A DNA stretch of 56,901 nucleotides from Bacillota bacterium (GCA_023415575.1 JAEZKF010000058.1:1-56901); one strand, 5' to 3'; positions 20,360-28,469 are shown, numbered from the stretch's first letter. Notes: generated from the sequence alone by a model not told the origin. Translations and numbers: made by a program.

Positions 20360-20851
20360 CTACTCAAGACTTACCCGCATGTAGCCTGCCGTAAAGGGCA
20401 GGTGGTCAAACTTCTTTGCTTCGGTGTGGGTAAAGCCGTTAGCCTCGTACCACCGCCTTAGGCGGGTGTTTTCCTCAATGATGCTGAGCGTCAGCACCTT
20501 TGCGCAAAGCTCCTTTGCCTTTTGCTTGGCAGTTTCGAGCATCAATGCCCCGCCGCCCGTGTGCCGGTATTCCGGAATCACCGTCAGGGTTTTAAGCTCG
20601 TACTCCTCGTCGCTTATCTTTACCAGCTGAAAGAACCCGACGATGTCGTCCTGTGTGCATAAGGCATACATCCGGTTGCCCTTTGCGTAGTCGTTTTTGA
20701 GTCGGTCAAGCGTAAAAAAGGCCCCGTGGGTCGGGCAGTTTTCCTGTGTTAGGGAAAACTCCTCGGCTATTGTGGCAAAGCCTTTGCGGATGACCGCGAC
20801 ACACCGGTCAAACTCTTTTTCTGATACCTCTTTGATGCAAAAATTACTCAT
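20360..20851 (-). CDS. GNAT-family N-acetyltransferase
   Basis: 163 residues with the GNAT fold: strand 4/motif A ELKTLTVIPEYRHTGGGALMLETAKQ (acetyl-CoA pyrophosphate loop RHTGGG) and motif B with NTRLRRWYEANGF. Substrate unknown. CAGGTGG precedes the ATG. It is placed between remB and gyrB, where no such gene is usual, and is likely part of the recF-gyrB transcription unit. Confidence 0.88.
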   Translation of the reverse strand: MSNFCIKEVSEKEFDRCVAVIRKGFATIAEEFSLTQENCPTHGAFFTLDRLKNDYAKGNRMYALCTQDDIVGFFQLVKISDEEYELKTLTVIPEYRHTGGGALMLETAKQKAKELCAKVLTLSIIEENTRLRRWYEANGFTHTEAKKFDHLPFTAGYMRVSLE

Positions 20852-20905
20852 CTGTCCACCTGATTTCTTTCAAGCCAAACCGGGGATCGGAATCCGTCCT
20901 TGGCT

Positions 20906-21175
20906 TTAGAGATTAGCTATGCTGTCCATATACCCGCTGCGGCGCCTGAGGGTAACCGAGGAAATCTGCGAGATGTAAACCCTGATTTCGTCGCCGTGGC
21001 GGCACACGCAGAAGGATTTCGGCATCTCGCTTGATACGTTAACCACCCTTCCGGCCTTCTCGGCGGCGGTCAGGTAGGCGCGGGTATGCTTGGAGATGGT
21101 CGCGTTCTCTATATCAAAGATGCCTATGACGTCGGATAGCTTCACAACGGTATCCTGTCCAAGATGCAGGTACAC
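20906..21175 (-). CDS. remB: RemA/RemB-family regulator (DUF370)
   Basis: 89 residues with a GTG start at 21175 preceded by AAAGGA. MYLHLGQDTVVKLSDVIGIFDIE and the SFCVCRHGDEIRVYISQISSVTL region match the RemB (YaaB) family; the position between recF and gyrB is the same as in Bacillus. RemA relatives bind DNA as ring-like oligomers and control biofilm matrix genes; the function of RemB itself is less clear. Confidence 0.9.
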   Translation of the reverse strand: MYLHLGQDTVVKLSDVIGIFDIENATISKHTRAYLTAAEKAGRVVNVSSEMPKSFCVCRHGDEIRVYISQISSVTLRRRSGYMDSIANL

Positions 21176-21234
21176 GGTTCATCATTCCTTTATTGGGATG
21201 CCGGGTCTTGTCTGCACCCTGACATCCGGGGATT

Positions 21235-22416
21235 TTACGCATCCTCATTCTCCTGCTTAGCAGGGGTAGGGATGGGGCAGGCGATTGCTTCATCCTCATC
21301 GCCCTCAACAATCGTGCCGTTTGAGATATAAAAGGTCTTGCCGCGTTCAAGGCAGCCGCACACGGCGCTGTCGCAGCAGGTGATAAAGACCTGCCTATCC
21401 TTGACGTGGTTTAGGATATACTCCTGCCTTGCTGCGTCAAGCTCGCTCATCACATCATCAAGCAGGATAACAGGGTTTTCGCCCTGAACTTCCTTTAGCA
21501 GGTTACTTTCGGCTAGCTTAAGGCTTAATACTGCGCTGCGCCGCTGGCCCTGAGAGCCGTATAACTTCACGGGCATACCGTCGATGGTGATATCCATCTC
21601 ATCGCGGTGGATGCCGCGGGTAGTAAATCCGGCTTTGATGTCCTCTTTTAAGTCTGTGCGCAAAGCAAAAAGGATTTCATCGTGCAAAACACGCGGGTCG
21701 GCGCAGTCGGGGTCTTTGAGGGTTATGTTGGGCTGGTAGGCGACCTTTAGTTTTTCCTTATCGCCTGCAATGCCCGCATAGATAGCGGCGGCCTCTTCGT
21801 TTAGTCGTTTGATATACTTCATCCTAAGCCGCATGATGGATGCGCCGGTTTTTGCAAGGCGTTCATCCCAAAGCTCCACGGTATCGAGCAGCTCGCTGTG
21901 GTAGGGGATGTCGCGCAAAAGGGCGTTGCGCTGGGCAAGTGCCTTTTGGTAATCGTCCATCAGGCAGTCATAGACGGGCCGCACCTGGGTGATGGCGGTA
22001 TCGATAAACCGTCTGCGCTCACCCGGCCCCTCAGATACGATGGCAAGATGGGCGGGGGAGAACACCACCGCACAAAACTTTCCTGCAAACGCGCTGACGC
22101 TGTCCTTGGGCACATCGTTGAGCAGGACCTCTTTTTTCTTTCCATGACCTGTATTTAGCTTGATTGCTGCGGTCTGGTCGCGCGAGGCGGCGCTAAACGA
22201 AAGGGAAAGGGTAGTGTGCTGCTGCCCAAAGGCGATCATCTCTGCATCCTTCGCCCCGCGAAAGCTCTTAGCACCCGTAAACAGCCACAGGGCCTCGATG
22301 AGGTTGGTCTTGCCCTGTGCGTTGTCCCCATAGATAATATTGACGCCGTTACAGGGATTAAATACCATCTCTCCGATATTGCGGAAGTTGTGCAGCGTAA
22401 GTGTTGTTACCGTCAT
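21235..22416 (-). CDS. recF: DNA replication and repair protein RecF
   Basis: 393 residues. SMC-like ATPase of the RecFOR pathway that loads RecA at single-strand gaps. It has Walker A GDNAQGKTN (30-38), the ABC-type signature YGSQGQRRSAVLSLKLAE, Walker B NPVILLDDVMSELD, and a final ITCCD-type segment. It starts 4 bp after the yaaA stop, indicating translational coupling. The C-terminus (DEDEAIACPIPTPAKQENEDA) is slightly longer than usual. Confidence 0.97.
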   Translation of the reverse strand: MTVTTLTLHNFRNIGEMVFNPCNGVNIIYGDNAQGKTNLIEALWLFTGAKSFRGAKDAEMIAFGQQHTTLSLSFSAASRDQTAAIKLNTGHGKKKEVLLNDVPKDSVSAFAGKFCAVVFSPAHLAIVSEGPGERRRFIDTAITQVRPVYDCLMDDYQKALAQRNALLRDIPYHSELLDTVELWDERLAKTGASIMRLRMKYIKRLNEEAAAIYAGIAGDKEKLKVAYQPNITLKDPDCADPRVLHDEILFALRTDLKEDIKAGFTTRGIHRDEMDITIDGMPVKLYGSQGQRRSAVLSLKLAESNLLKEVQGENPVILLDDVMSELDAARQEYILNHVKDRQVFITCCDSAVCGCLERGKTFYISNGTIVEGDEDEAIACPIPTPAKQENEDA

Positions 22417-22420
22417 GGCC

Positions 22421-22639
22421 CTAGCCCTGCTCTACGATAAGGGTGATGTCGCCGATTGTGGCGGTATCGCCCGCCCGCAGCTTTTTGCCGCGCATCAGGC
22501 ACTGCTCGCCGTTAACCTGCACCTTGCCTGACTGAATCAGCTCCTTGCTCTGCCCGCCGGTCTCGGTCAGGCCAGCAAACTTTAGAAGCTGGTCAAGCTT
22601 AATATACTCGGTGCGAATGGGGACGGTTTGATTTTTCAT
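22421..22639 (-). CDS. yaaA: S4-domain RNA-binding protein YaaA (RlbA)
   Basis: 72 residues forming a single S4 domain: EYIKLDQLLKFAGLTETGGQSKELIQ, then GKVQVNGE and RGKKLRAGD. This gene conventionally sits between dnaN and recF in Firmicutes and is thought to act in ribosome assembly. Its 3' end is coupled to recF. AAAGAAGGAATAA lies upstream. Confidence 0.94.
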   Translation of the reverse strand: MKNQTVPIRTEYIKLDQLLKFAGLTETGGQSKELIQSGKVQVNGEQCLMRGKKLRAGDTATIGDITLIVEQG

Positions 22640-22746
22640 ATAGAATTATTCCTTCTTTCGGGGGGTTGAATGGGAGTGGTCTTATCAGTTGTATATTTTG
22701 ACTCCTCATCAATTGTAATTCTCAACCAATGTGAGCCTTCTGCGAT

Positions 22747-22936
22747 ACACCTCATCAGACGGCCTAACGGCCGCCAGTCTTCTCAACGTCAATCAAGAGT
22801 GACGTATCAAGGAGAAGCCCTATAAGCCTTCCCCTCTAAAGGTCAAACGCAGTTTGCCTAAATGTCAGTCCAAGACTGACATTGGGAAGCGTGGCGCGAA
22901 AGGTGAATTGTAAATTCACCATGCACCGGATGAGGT
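22747..22936 (+). repeat. Mosaic palindromic repeat, locus 5 (full copy, divergent arms)
   Basis: ACCTCATCAG to CCGGATGAGGT. Hairpin arms differ from locus 1 in a paired manner: AATGTCAGTC/GACTGACATT instead of GAC/GTC ends, CAAAC/GTTTG, and GGTGAATT/AATTCACC instead of GGCGAATC/GATTCGCC. A stray cassette piece (TTCTCAACGTCAATC) continues to about 22985. Confidence 0.88.
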
Positions 22937-23016
22937 CAATAACCTTCTCAACGTCAATCAAAAATAGACGTTTGGGAGAAACTTTGGTTGAGCGGAGGAT
23001 TCAGGTCTTCTCCGGT

Positions 23017-23158
23017 ACACCTCATCAGTCTCGCTACGCTCGACAGCTTCTCCTTTTTAGGAGAAGCCTTTTTTGCCTTCTCCTGTTAGGAGAAGGTGTA
23101 AGGCGATTCTATGATTCGCCATGCGCAGCGCCGGATGAGGTCTTCGCCGGACGAGGTC
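23017..23158 (+). repeat. Mosaic palindromic repeat, locus 6 (minimal copy)
   Basis: ACCTCATCAG (23019) to CCGGATGAGGT (23141) plus a fragment CCGGACGAGGTCT. Both core arms are uninterrupted here (CTTCTCCTTTTTAGGAGAAG and CCTTCTCCTGTTAGGAGAAGG), showing the element without the inserted CGTCAA, CAAAT and GTCAGAC cassettes. It lies 14 bp past the traX stop. Confidence 0.88.
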
Positions 23159-23171
23159 TATACCAAAAAGG

Positions 23172-23930
23172 TCACCCCATATAACCCCTATACAAAATCC
23201 CAAGCAGCAAAAGGTGGGCGGGGTAGGCGATGTAAAAGAGCCATCGCGCCTGTTTGCCGAGCTTACCTGTGCGCTCGCCGCCGCGCTTGCCGTTATACAA
23301 CATAAGCAGGGAAATCACACAAAACACCCCGAGCGCGGAAATCACCGTAACAAGGTCTTTTGCACCTGCAAGCACAAGCAGCAGGGAGTATGCCACCTTG
23401 CCAACGCAGGCCCAGGCATAAGCGGTCAGCTGGGCGCGCCTGTCGCCGCGGTTTAGGGCAAATACAAAGATAAACAAGACGCCGAATATCGGCCAATCCA
23501 TAAAGGAGGTCAGAAGCATCAGGCCGCATACGGCTGCACGGCGCAGGGATTCGTTCTGAATTGTGTCCCATGCGCGCAGGGCGAGCAATCCGCAAAGCAG
23601 GGTAAACAGGACGTTCAACACCGGCGGCGGGAAGGTCAAAACCCCTTTGTTGATGACAAGCTGAAAGGGAATCTGCGAAATCAGCGCAAAGACAAATAAG
23701 CGCATGGCATACCACCGAAAGTTGCCGGTGTGATAATAGCCTTCTGCAAGGAAGTAGCACATGATGGGCGCCGTCAGCCTGCCGATAAAATGCAGCACAA
23801 TCCCCAAGGGGGATGCAGCATCGCAGAACAGGTATGCCGCGTGGTCAATAATCATAGCCGCAACGGCAATCGTCTTAAGCGCATAGCCGCTTAAGGATAG
23901 GCGCAGCTGCTTTTCATTATCTGCGTTCAT
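23172..23930 (-). CDS. TraX-family membrane protein
   Basis: 252 residues with six to eight hydrophobic segments and the TraX signature region: SGYALKTIAVAAMIIDHAAY at the start and HFIGRLTAPIMCYFLAEGYYHT, RLFVFALISQIPFQ next. TraX relatives are membrane acyltransferase-like proteins; F-plasmid TraX acetylates pilin, but chromosomal Firmicute members are uncharacterised. It starts six bases after the dnaN stop and so is probably co-transcribed with dnaN. Confidence 0.88.
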   Translation of the reverse strand: MNADNEKQLRLSLSGYALKTIAVAAMIIDHAAYLFCDAASPLGIVLHFIGRLTAPIMCYFLAEGYYHTGNFRWYAMRLFVFALISQIPFQLVINKGVLTFPPPVLNVLFTLLCGLLALRAWDTIQNESLRRAAVCGLMLLTSFMDWPIFGVLFIFVFALNRGDRRAQLTAYAWACVGKVAYSLLLVLAGAKDLVTVISALGVFCVISLLMLYNGKRGGERTGKLGKQARWLFYIAYPAHLLLLGILYRGYMG

Positions 23931-23936
23931 ACTTCA

Positions 23937-25049
23937 TCAGTAGCCATCCGAGCTGCGGATGCGTACCGGCAGAACGAGGAACAGGAAGCCGTCGCCCTCG
24001 GGCGGCAGAATCTTCATGGGGGATAAGGGGCCGTTCATCTCAAGGTAGACCTCGTCGGTGTCGCAGGCCTTGAGGGCATCGAGCAGAAACTTGTTGTTAA
24101 AGCCGATCTCCACCTTAGCGCCCTCGTTCTGGCAGCTGACCTCATCATAGGCGCGGCCGATGGCAGTCTGGCAGGAGATTTTTACTACATCCTGCTCAAA
24201 TACGCACCGAATCGGGCTTTTGAGCCGGTCGGTAATCAGTAAGGATGCGCGCTCCACGCACCCGCCTAAGTTGCGGACGCCGATGCGGATACGGGTGGTG
24301 CATCCGTCGGGAATGGCGTTTTTATAATCAAGGAAATCGCCCTCTAACAGGCGGGAGATAACATGATAGCCGTTAACGTCAAATACGATGTGCTTCTTTC
24401 CGACGTACATGGTTACGGTGGTGTCCTCTTCGCCTATGAGCTTTGCAACCTCTGATAGGGTCTTTGCGGGGACAATAAACCGCAGTTCATCGGTGGTATT
24501 GAGGCGCTCGCGGCGCAGAGCAAGGCGGAAGCCGTCTACCGACACAATGGTAATCTGTCCGTCGCTGATTTCAAACAGCGAGCCGGTCTGTACGGGGCGG
24601 GTATCGGTAACTGCAACCGAGAAGATGGTCTGTGCAATCATGCTTTTTAGGGTAGTTGCGCCGATGCTCACCTGATCGCCGCTGCCTAGCTCCGGCAGAT
24701 CGGGGTACTCCTCGGCACTCATGCCGACGATGTCAAACTGGGTAACCCCGCCAGTGATGACCGTTGCATTCTTATCATCACATGCAATGCTGACGCGCTC
24801 ACTGGGCATACGGCGCACCATATCAAGCAATAGCCGCGCGGAGATAACAACGCTTCCTGGCTGTTTGACATCCGCTTCAATCTCGGTGCTGATGCCGAGT
24901 TCAAGGTCATAGGCCGTCAGCTTTAAGCGGTCTCCGTTTGCCCGAAGCAGGATGCCCTCCAGCGCTTCGATGGTGGTTTTGGCAGCTACTGCACGCGATA
25001 CGTTGTTGATTGCTTCGCTAAGCTGCGTTTTGTTACAGTTTATGATCAT
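23937..25049 (-). CDS. dnaN: DNA polymerase III beta sliding clamp
   Basis: 370 residues. The ATG at 25049 is chosen for AGGAGTGG 5 nt upstream and for the family-typical start MIINCNKTQLSEAINNVSRA. Three clamp domains are evident (EALEGILLRA, MPSERVSI, GGVTQFDIVGMSAEEYPDLP). The C-terminus ending in LVLPVRIRSSDGY resembles the usual LxPVR segment of the clamp pocket that binds polymerases. The usual partner dnaA lies upstream across a 718-bp interval that contains repeat locus 7. Confidence 0.97.
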   Translation of the reverse strand: MIINCNKTQLSEAINNVSRAVAAKTTIEALEGILLRANGDRLKLTAYDLELGISTEIEADVKQPGSVVISARLLLDMVRRMPSERVSIACDDKNATVITGGVTQFDIVGMSAEEYPDLPELGSGDQVSIGATTLKSMIAQTIFSVAVTDTRPVQTGSLFEISDGQITIVSVDGFRLALRRERLNTTDELRFIVPAKTLSEVAKLIGEEDTTVTMYVGKKHIVFDVNGYHVISRLLEGDFLDYKNAIPDGCTTRIRIGVRNLGGCVERASLLITDRLKSPIRCVFEQDVVKISCQTAIGRAYDEVSCQNEGAKVEIGFNNKFLLDALKACDTDEVYLEMNGPLSPMKILPPEGDGFLFLVLPVRIRSSDGY

Positions 25050-25500
25050 GAAATCCACTCCTTTTTTGCTCTGCTTTACCGACACTAAAAATCGCCGGGC
25101 TAAGATAACCGCAAAGGCATAATTTTTTGCGTGTGGGAAAAATCGATGCGTTTTTGGTGTATGTCGGTATATGTATATAATAAAAAATAGGAGAAGTAGT
25201 AGAGGCCATCTATTTGTTGAATGACCCAAAAAACCGCATAACGGCGGGAAAAACGGGCGAAAACTTTTGCGGATTTGCTTGTGTACAGAATGTTTGAAAG
25301 TGAAAAGTCAACCGGCGATTCCACGCGATGTTGAAAACTCTGTAGAAAAAGTTGAAAACTCGTGGACAAACATCTGTTTTATGTAAACCAGAGTAACCAA
25401 TCGGCCGGTGCGGGAATTAAACTGTGGAATGTTGAGTGTGAAAAACTTTGAATTGAATCCCGTCAAGGAGGGGGCTACCTCACTTATTTGGCTTTTTCAA
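25050..25500. other. dnaA-dnaN intergenic segment, candidate second origin part
   Basis: AT-rich region with an exact match to TTWTNCACA on the minus strand at 25437-25445 (TTTTTCACA). Looser matches are TTTCCCACA (25132-25140), TTTTCTACA near 25341 and TTGTCCACG near 25361, plus an AT tract around 25160-25195. Bacillus has its unwinding element and DnaA boxes in the equivalent interval. The boxes are degenerate, so origin function is inference. dnaN promoter elements probably also lie here. Confidence 0.45.
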
Positions 25501-25727
25501 TACACCTCATCAGTCAGCCTACGGCCGCCAGTCTTCTCAACGTCAAGCAAAGCTTGACGTTGTTAGGAGAAGCCATGGTTAAGCTTGGACTAAAGCCTTC
25601 TCCTTTAAAGGGCAAATGTAATTTGCCTAAATGTCAGACGAAGTCTGACATTATGAAGCGTGTGCGCCGGATGAGGTAAAATTCAGACTTCGTCAGACCT
25701 TGGGAAGAGTGTAAGGCCGGATGAGGT
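25501..25727 (+). repeat. Mosaic palindromic repeat, locus 7, between dnaA and dnaN
   Basis: ACCTCATCAG (25503) to CCGGATGAGGT (25677), followed by a rearranged fragment (TTCAGACTTCGTCAGACC...GCCGGATGAGGT) to 25727. Cassettes: AACGTCAAGC/GCTTGACGTT, AGGAGAAG core, GGCAAAT/ATTTGCC, AATGTCAGAC/GTCTGACATT. It lies 41 bp past the dnaA stop. Confidence 0.88.
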
Positions 25728-25767
25728 CATAAGGTATACCAATGAGGTATGTAGTAAAAGCCAACCC

Positions 25768-27111
25768 CTAGTTATCCCTAATATTCTTCAGAATATCCTC
25801 TACCGTCTCGCGGAAGCGGCGGTCCTTTTCCATGCGGGATTCCACCTGGCTGATGGCATATACGATGGTGGAATGGTCGCGGCCGCCGAACTCCTCGCCG
25901 ATAAGGGACATCGACATCTGGGTAATCTCGCGCACGATGTAGGCTGAAACCTGTCTTGCCTGCGAGATGTTGGCAGAACGCTTCTTGGAGCGGATGTCGG
26001 CGGGCTGGACGCCGTAGGTCTTTGCCACCTCGCCGATGATGCGCTCCACGGTGTAGGGGACGGGCTGGTTGTCGTTTAGAATATCGCGGATGGCGTTTTG
26101 GGCGATGGAAAGTGACGGGGGAGTACCCGCAAGCAGCTTGTAGGCCTTGAGCTTTTTGACTGCACCCTCAAGCTGGCGGATGTTGTTCTTTAAACGGTTT
26201 GCGATGTATTCCGCCACCTCATCCGGTATATCGAAGTTTAAAAGCTCCGCCTTGCGCCGGATGATGGCAATGCGGGTCTCAAAGTCAGGCGCCTGAATAT
26301 CCGCAAGCAAGCCGCTTTCAAAGCGGGTGCGCAGGCGGTCTTCAAGGGTCTTAATCTCCTTGGGCGGGCGGTCACTGGTCAGCACAATCTGCTTGCCCGC
26401 GCTGTAGAGGGTATTAAAGGTGTGGAAGAACTCCTCCTGGGTGCTTTCCTTGCCGCCGATGAACTGAATATCGTCCACAAGCAGGATATCCGCCGTGCGG
26501 TATTTGCTGTGAAAGTCTGCCGTGGTCTTGTTCTGAATGGCGGCAATCAGCTCGTTGGTGAACTCCTCGCCTTTAACGTAGATGATGCACATATTCTTAT
26601 AGTTCTTGCGAATCTCGTTTAGGATGGCATAGAGCAGATGGGTCTTGCCAAGGCCCGATTCACCGTAGATAAATAGGGGGTTGTATGCACCGGACGGCTT
26701 TGTGGCAACCGCCACAGATGCCGCATGGGCAAACTTGTTGCCGCTGCCGACAATGAAGGTTTCAAAGGTGTACTCATATTCTCCCGTGCCAAACGATGCG
26801 CCGATGTCGGCGGGCAGGCGGCTGTTGTTGATGGCATTGGTCTCCGCCTCGGTTGCGGCGCGGTCTGCGCCGGTGATGACGTTGACCGTCACTTCAAAGC
26901 CCAGCACATCGTTAAAGGCCCGGGTTAACAGGTCCTTATACTTCTGGTCGATGATCTTCTTTTGAAAATCGCTCTTTACAAAGAGGGTTGCGACGTTGTT
27001 TTCCAAGCTGACCGGCTCAATGCATTGAATCCAGATCTTGTGGGCCGCCTCGGACAGGTCGGCTTTGCAGTAGTCACTGACTAGAGAAAAAACATCGTCA
27101 AAGGATTCCAT
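25768..27111 (-). CDS. dnaA: Chromosomal replication initiator DnaA
   Basis: 447 residues. An N-terminal oligomerisation/helicase-loading domain (to about 90) and a linker are followed by an AAA+ ATPase with Walker A GESGLGKTHLL, Walker B ILLVDDIQF and sensor segments (LTSDRPPKEI). The C-terminal DNA-binding domain carries the DnaA signature GGRDHSTIVYAI. Full length. The ribosome site is modest (GGAG 11 nt upstream). Transcription runs leftwards away from oriC. Confidence 0.98.
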   Translation of the reverse strand: MESFDDVFSLVSDYCKADLSEAAHKIWIQCIEPVSLENNVATLFVKSDFQKKIIDQKYKDLLTRAFNDVLGFEVTVNVITGADRAATEAETNAINNSRLPADIGASFGTGEYEYTFETFIVGSGNKFAHAASVAVATKPSGAYNPLFIYGESGLGKTHLLYAILNEIRKNYKNMCIIYVKGEEFTNELIAAIQNKTTADFHSKYRTADILLVDDIQFIGGKESTQEEFFHTFNTLYSAGKQIVLTSDRPPKEIKTLEDRLRTRFESGLLADIQAPDFETRIAIIRRKAELLNFDIPDEVAEYIANRLKNNIRQLEGAVKKLKAYKLLAGTPPSLSIAQNAIRDILNDNQPVPYTVERIIGEVAKTYGVQPADIRSKKRSANISQARQVSAYIVREITQMSMSLIGEEFGGRDHSTIVYAISQVESRMEKDRRFRETVEDILKNIRDN

Positions 27112-27785
27112 AGGCTTTCATGCTCCATTCGCAAATTGAATTGTGGTGACATAGTCTCCATATAACAGGCCAAAAAATCAAAAAGTTGCATACTTTTTTG
27201 GGGACGTTGTGAAAAAAGAGTGAATTTGCAGTGGAAAGCCGGTGCAAAACAAATCGATGTGAAAGGTTGTCCACCAATTTCACACCCGAAAAAAGGAGGG
27301 GTAAACACAAAAACAGCGGCAGAATGCCGCACATTTTCACCGGCTACGCTGGGTATATATTATAATAGTATATTTCGTACTTATTATAGCAGATTTCGCC
27401 CTTTAAGGAAAGTATGATTTTGAATCTAAAAAGGGTTCGGCAGGGGGGAGGGGGCCTTTTGGCTCGCCCCTATTTCGGCGTTTATTTTTCTTAGACATAG
27501 GAATAATAAAGTCATAAAGTTTCCCGGAAAACTGCAGCCGTAAAGCGGTTTTAGTCTGCCTTTTGGCGTCCGCTTTGAAAGGCTGGATACTCTAACGGCA
27601 AAAGACTTATTCAAAATAGTAGGACGAAATGAAAAAATCAAAGCAATTAGGAGCATAACAAAGTATAGTGTTTGGTTACCCCCATATATTACCGAGCAAT
27701 ACAAGATATACGAAAAACCGCGCAGTTTCGCAGTTTTTCGGCGTTTTTGCTCGGGCGTTTTGCACATAAAAAGGTGCCGGAATGC
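27112..27785. other. oriC: Chromosomal origin region (oriC) between dnaA and rpmH
   Basis: Genes diverge from this interval and strand bias switches here. Candidate DnaA sites: TTTTTCACA on the minus strand (27208-27216, exact TTWTNCACA match) and degenerate TTGTCCACC (27267-27275) and CTTTCCACT (near 27231). An AT-rich stretch at 27350-27390 (TATATATTATAATAGTATATTT) could unwind; it includes a minus-strand TATAAT (27383-27388) that may serve dnaA. A Noc-site-like TTTCCCGGAAAA occurs at 27520-27531. An open frame on the minus strand across 27426-27878 overlaps the rpmH promoter and start and is not accepted as a gene. No perfect TTATCCACA is present. Confidence 0.7.
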
Positions 27786-27815
27786 TTGACAATTAATAAT
27801 CGCGTAGGATATAAT
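27786..27815 (+). promoter_or_regulatory. Strong promoter of rpmH
   Basis: Perfect -35 TTGACA (27786-27791) and perfect -10 TATAAT (27810-27815) with an 18-bp spacer, 41 bp before the rpmH start. Confidence 0.9.
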
Positions 27816-27856
27816 AAGGTCTTGCAAGGTTAACCTCGAAGGGGGGTTTGATTTAT

Positions 27857-27991
27857 ATGTTAAGAACATATCAGCCAAAAAAGCGCCAGAGATCGGTGGA
27901 GCACGGCTTCCGCAAGCGTATGTCTACGAGAAACGGCCGCAAGGTGCTTGCTCGCAGAAGGGCTAAGGGAAGAGCGCGTTTGACTCACTAA
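27857..27991 (+). CDS. rpmH: Ribosomal protein bL34
   Basis: 44 residues, too short for many gene callers: MLRTYQPKKRQRSVEHGFRK, then RMSTRNGRKVLARRRAKGRARLTH, a typical L34 protein of the large ribosomal subunit rich in Arg/Lys. GGGGGG lies upstream of the ATG. It is first in the rpmH-rnpA-yidD-yidC cluster, under the strong promoter just upstream. Confidence 0.97.
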   Translation: MLRTYQPKKRQRSVEHGFRKRMSTRNGRKVLARRRAKGRARLTH

Positions 27992-27996
27992 TCGCA

Positions 27997-28025
27997 GGCC
28001 ACAGTCAATGTGGTCTTTCTTTTTA
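27997..28025 (+). terminator. Terminator or attenuator between rpmH and rnpA
   Basis: Stem GGCCACA/TGTGGTC with a 5-nt loop, followed by TTTCTTTTT. It probably lowers transcription into rnpA relative to the abundant L34, a common arrangement at this locus. Confidence 0.75.
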
Positions 28026-28130
28026 TAGGGCTATATAAGGCTTTTTGAGTATTAGCCTTGACTTTGTCATATCCGGCCAAAGAAGTAAAGATCGCGTGGG
28101 TTTTTCTCTTTTTCTTATGCGGAGGTACTA

Positions 28131-28469
28131 ATGGATAAGGTGCAAACCTTTGGTGAAAATAAGGATTTCCGCAGGCTTTATGCTCGCGGAAAATCCTTTG
28201 TGCACCCGCTGCTGGTAACCTACTGCCTCAAAAACAAGACAAATACTCGGCGCTACGGCATTACCGTCAGCGTCAAGGTGGGAGGCGCCGTTACGCGTAA
28301 CCGTGCAAAAAGGGTTATTCGTGAGGCGTTTCGCATACTTTCTCCCGAAATCCCGCCGGGGTGGGACATCATCTTTGTGGCACGCACCAAAACGGCCCAT
28401 GTTAAGATGCCCGAGGTGCTTGAGGTGATGAGAAAACAGCTAAAAAAGGCGGGAGTATTGCAATGTTAA
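28131..28469 (+). CDS. rnpA: Ribonuclease P protein component
   Basis: 112 residues. Protein subunit that assists RNase P RNA in maturing tRNA 5' ends. Signature GGAVTRNRAKRVIREAFR (the RNR motif) at about 70-87, preceded by FRRLYARGKSF near the start. GGAGG lies 5 nt before the ATG. The last 7 bases overlap the start of yidD. Confidence 0.97.
   Translation: MDKVQTFGENKDFRRLYARGKSFVHPLLVTYCLKNKTNTRRYGITVSVKVGGAVTRNRAKRVIREAFRILSPEIPPGWDIIFVARTKTAHVKMPEVLEVMRKQLKKAGVLQC

Noticed and set aside
27426..27878. 150-codon minus-strand open frame between dnaA and rpmH
   Set aside because: It overlaps the strong rpmH promoter and the rpmH start on the opposite strand, has no ribosome site and no recognisable domain.
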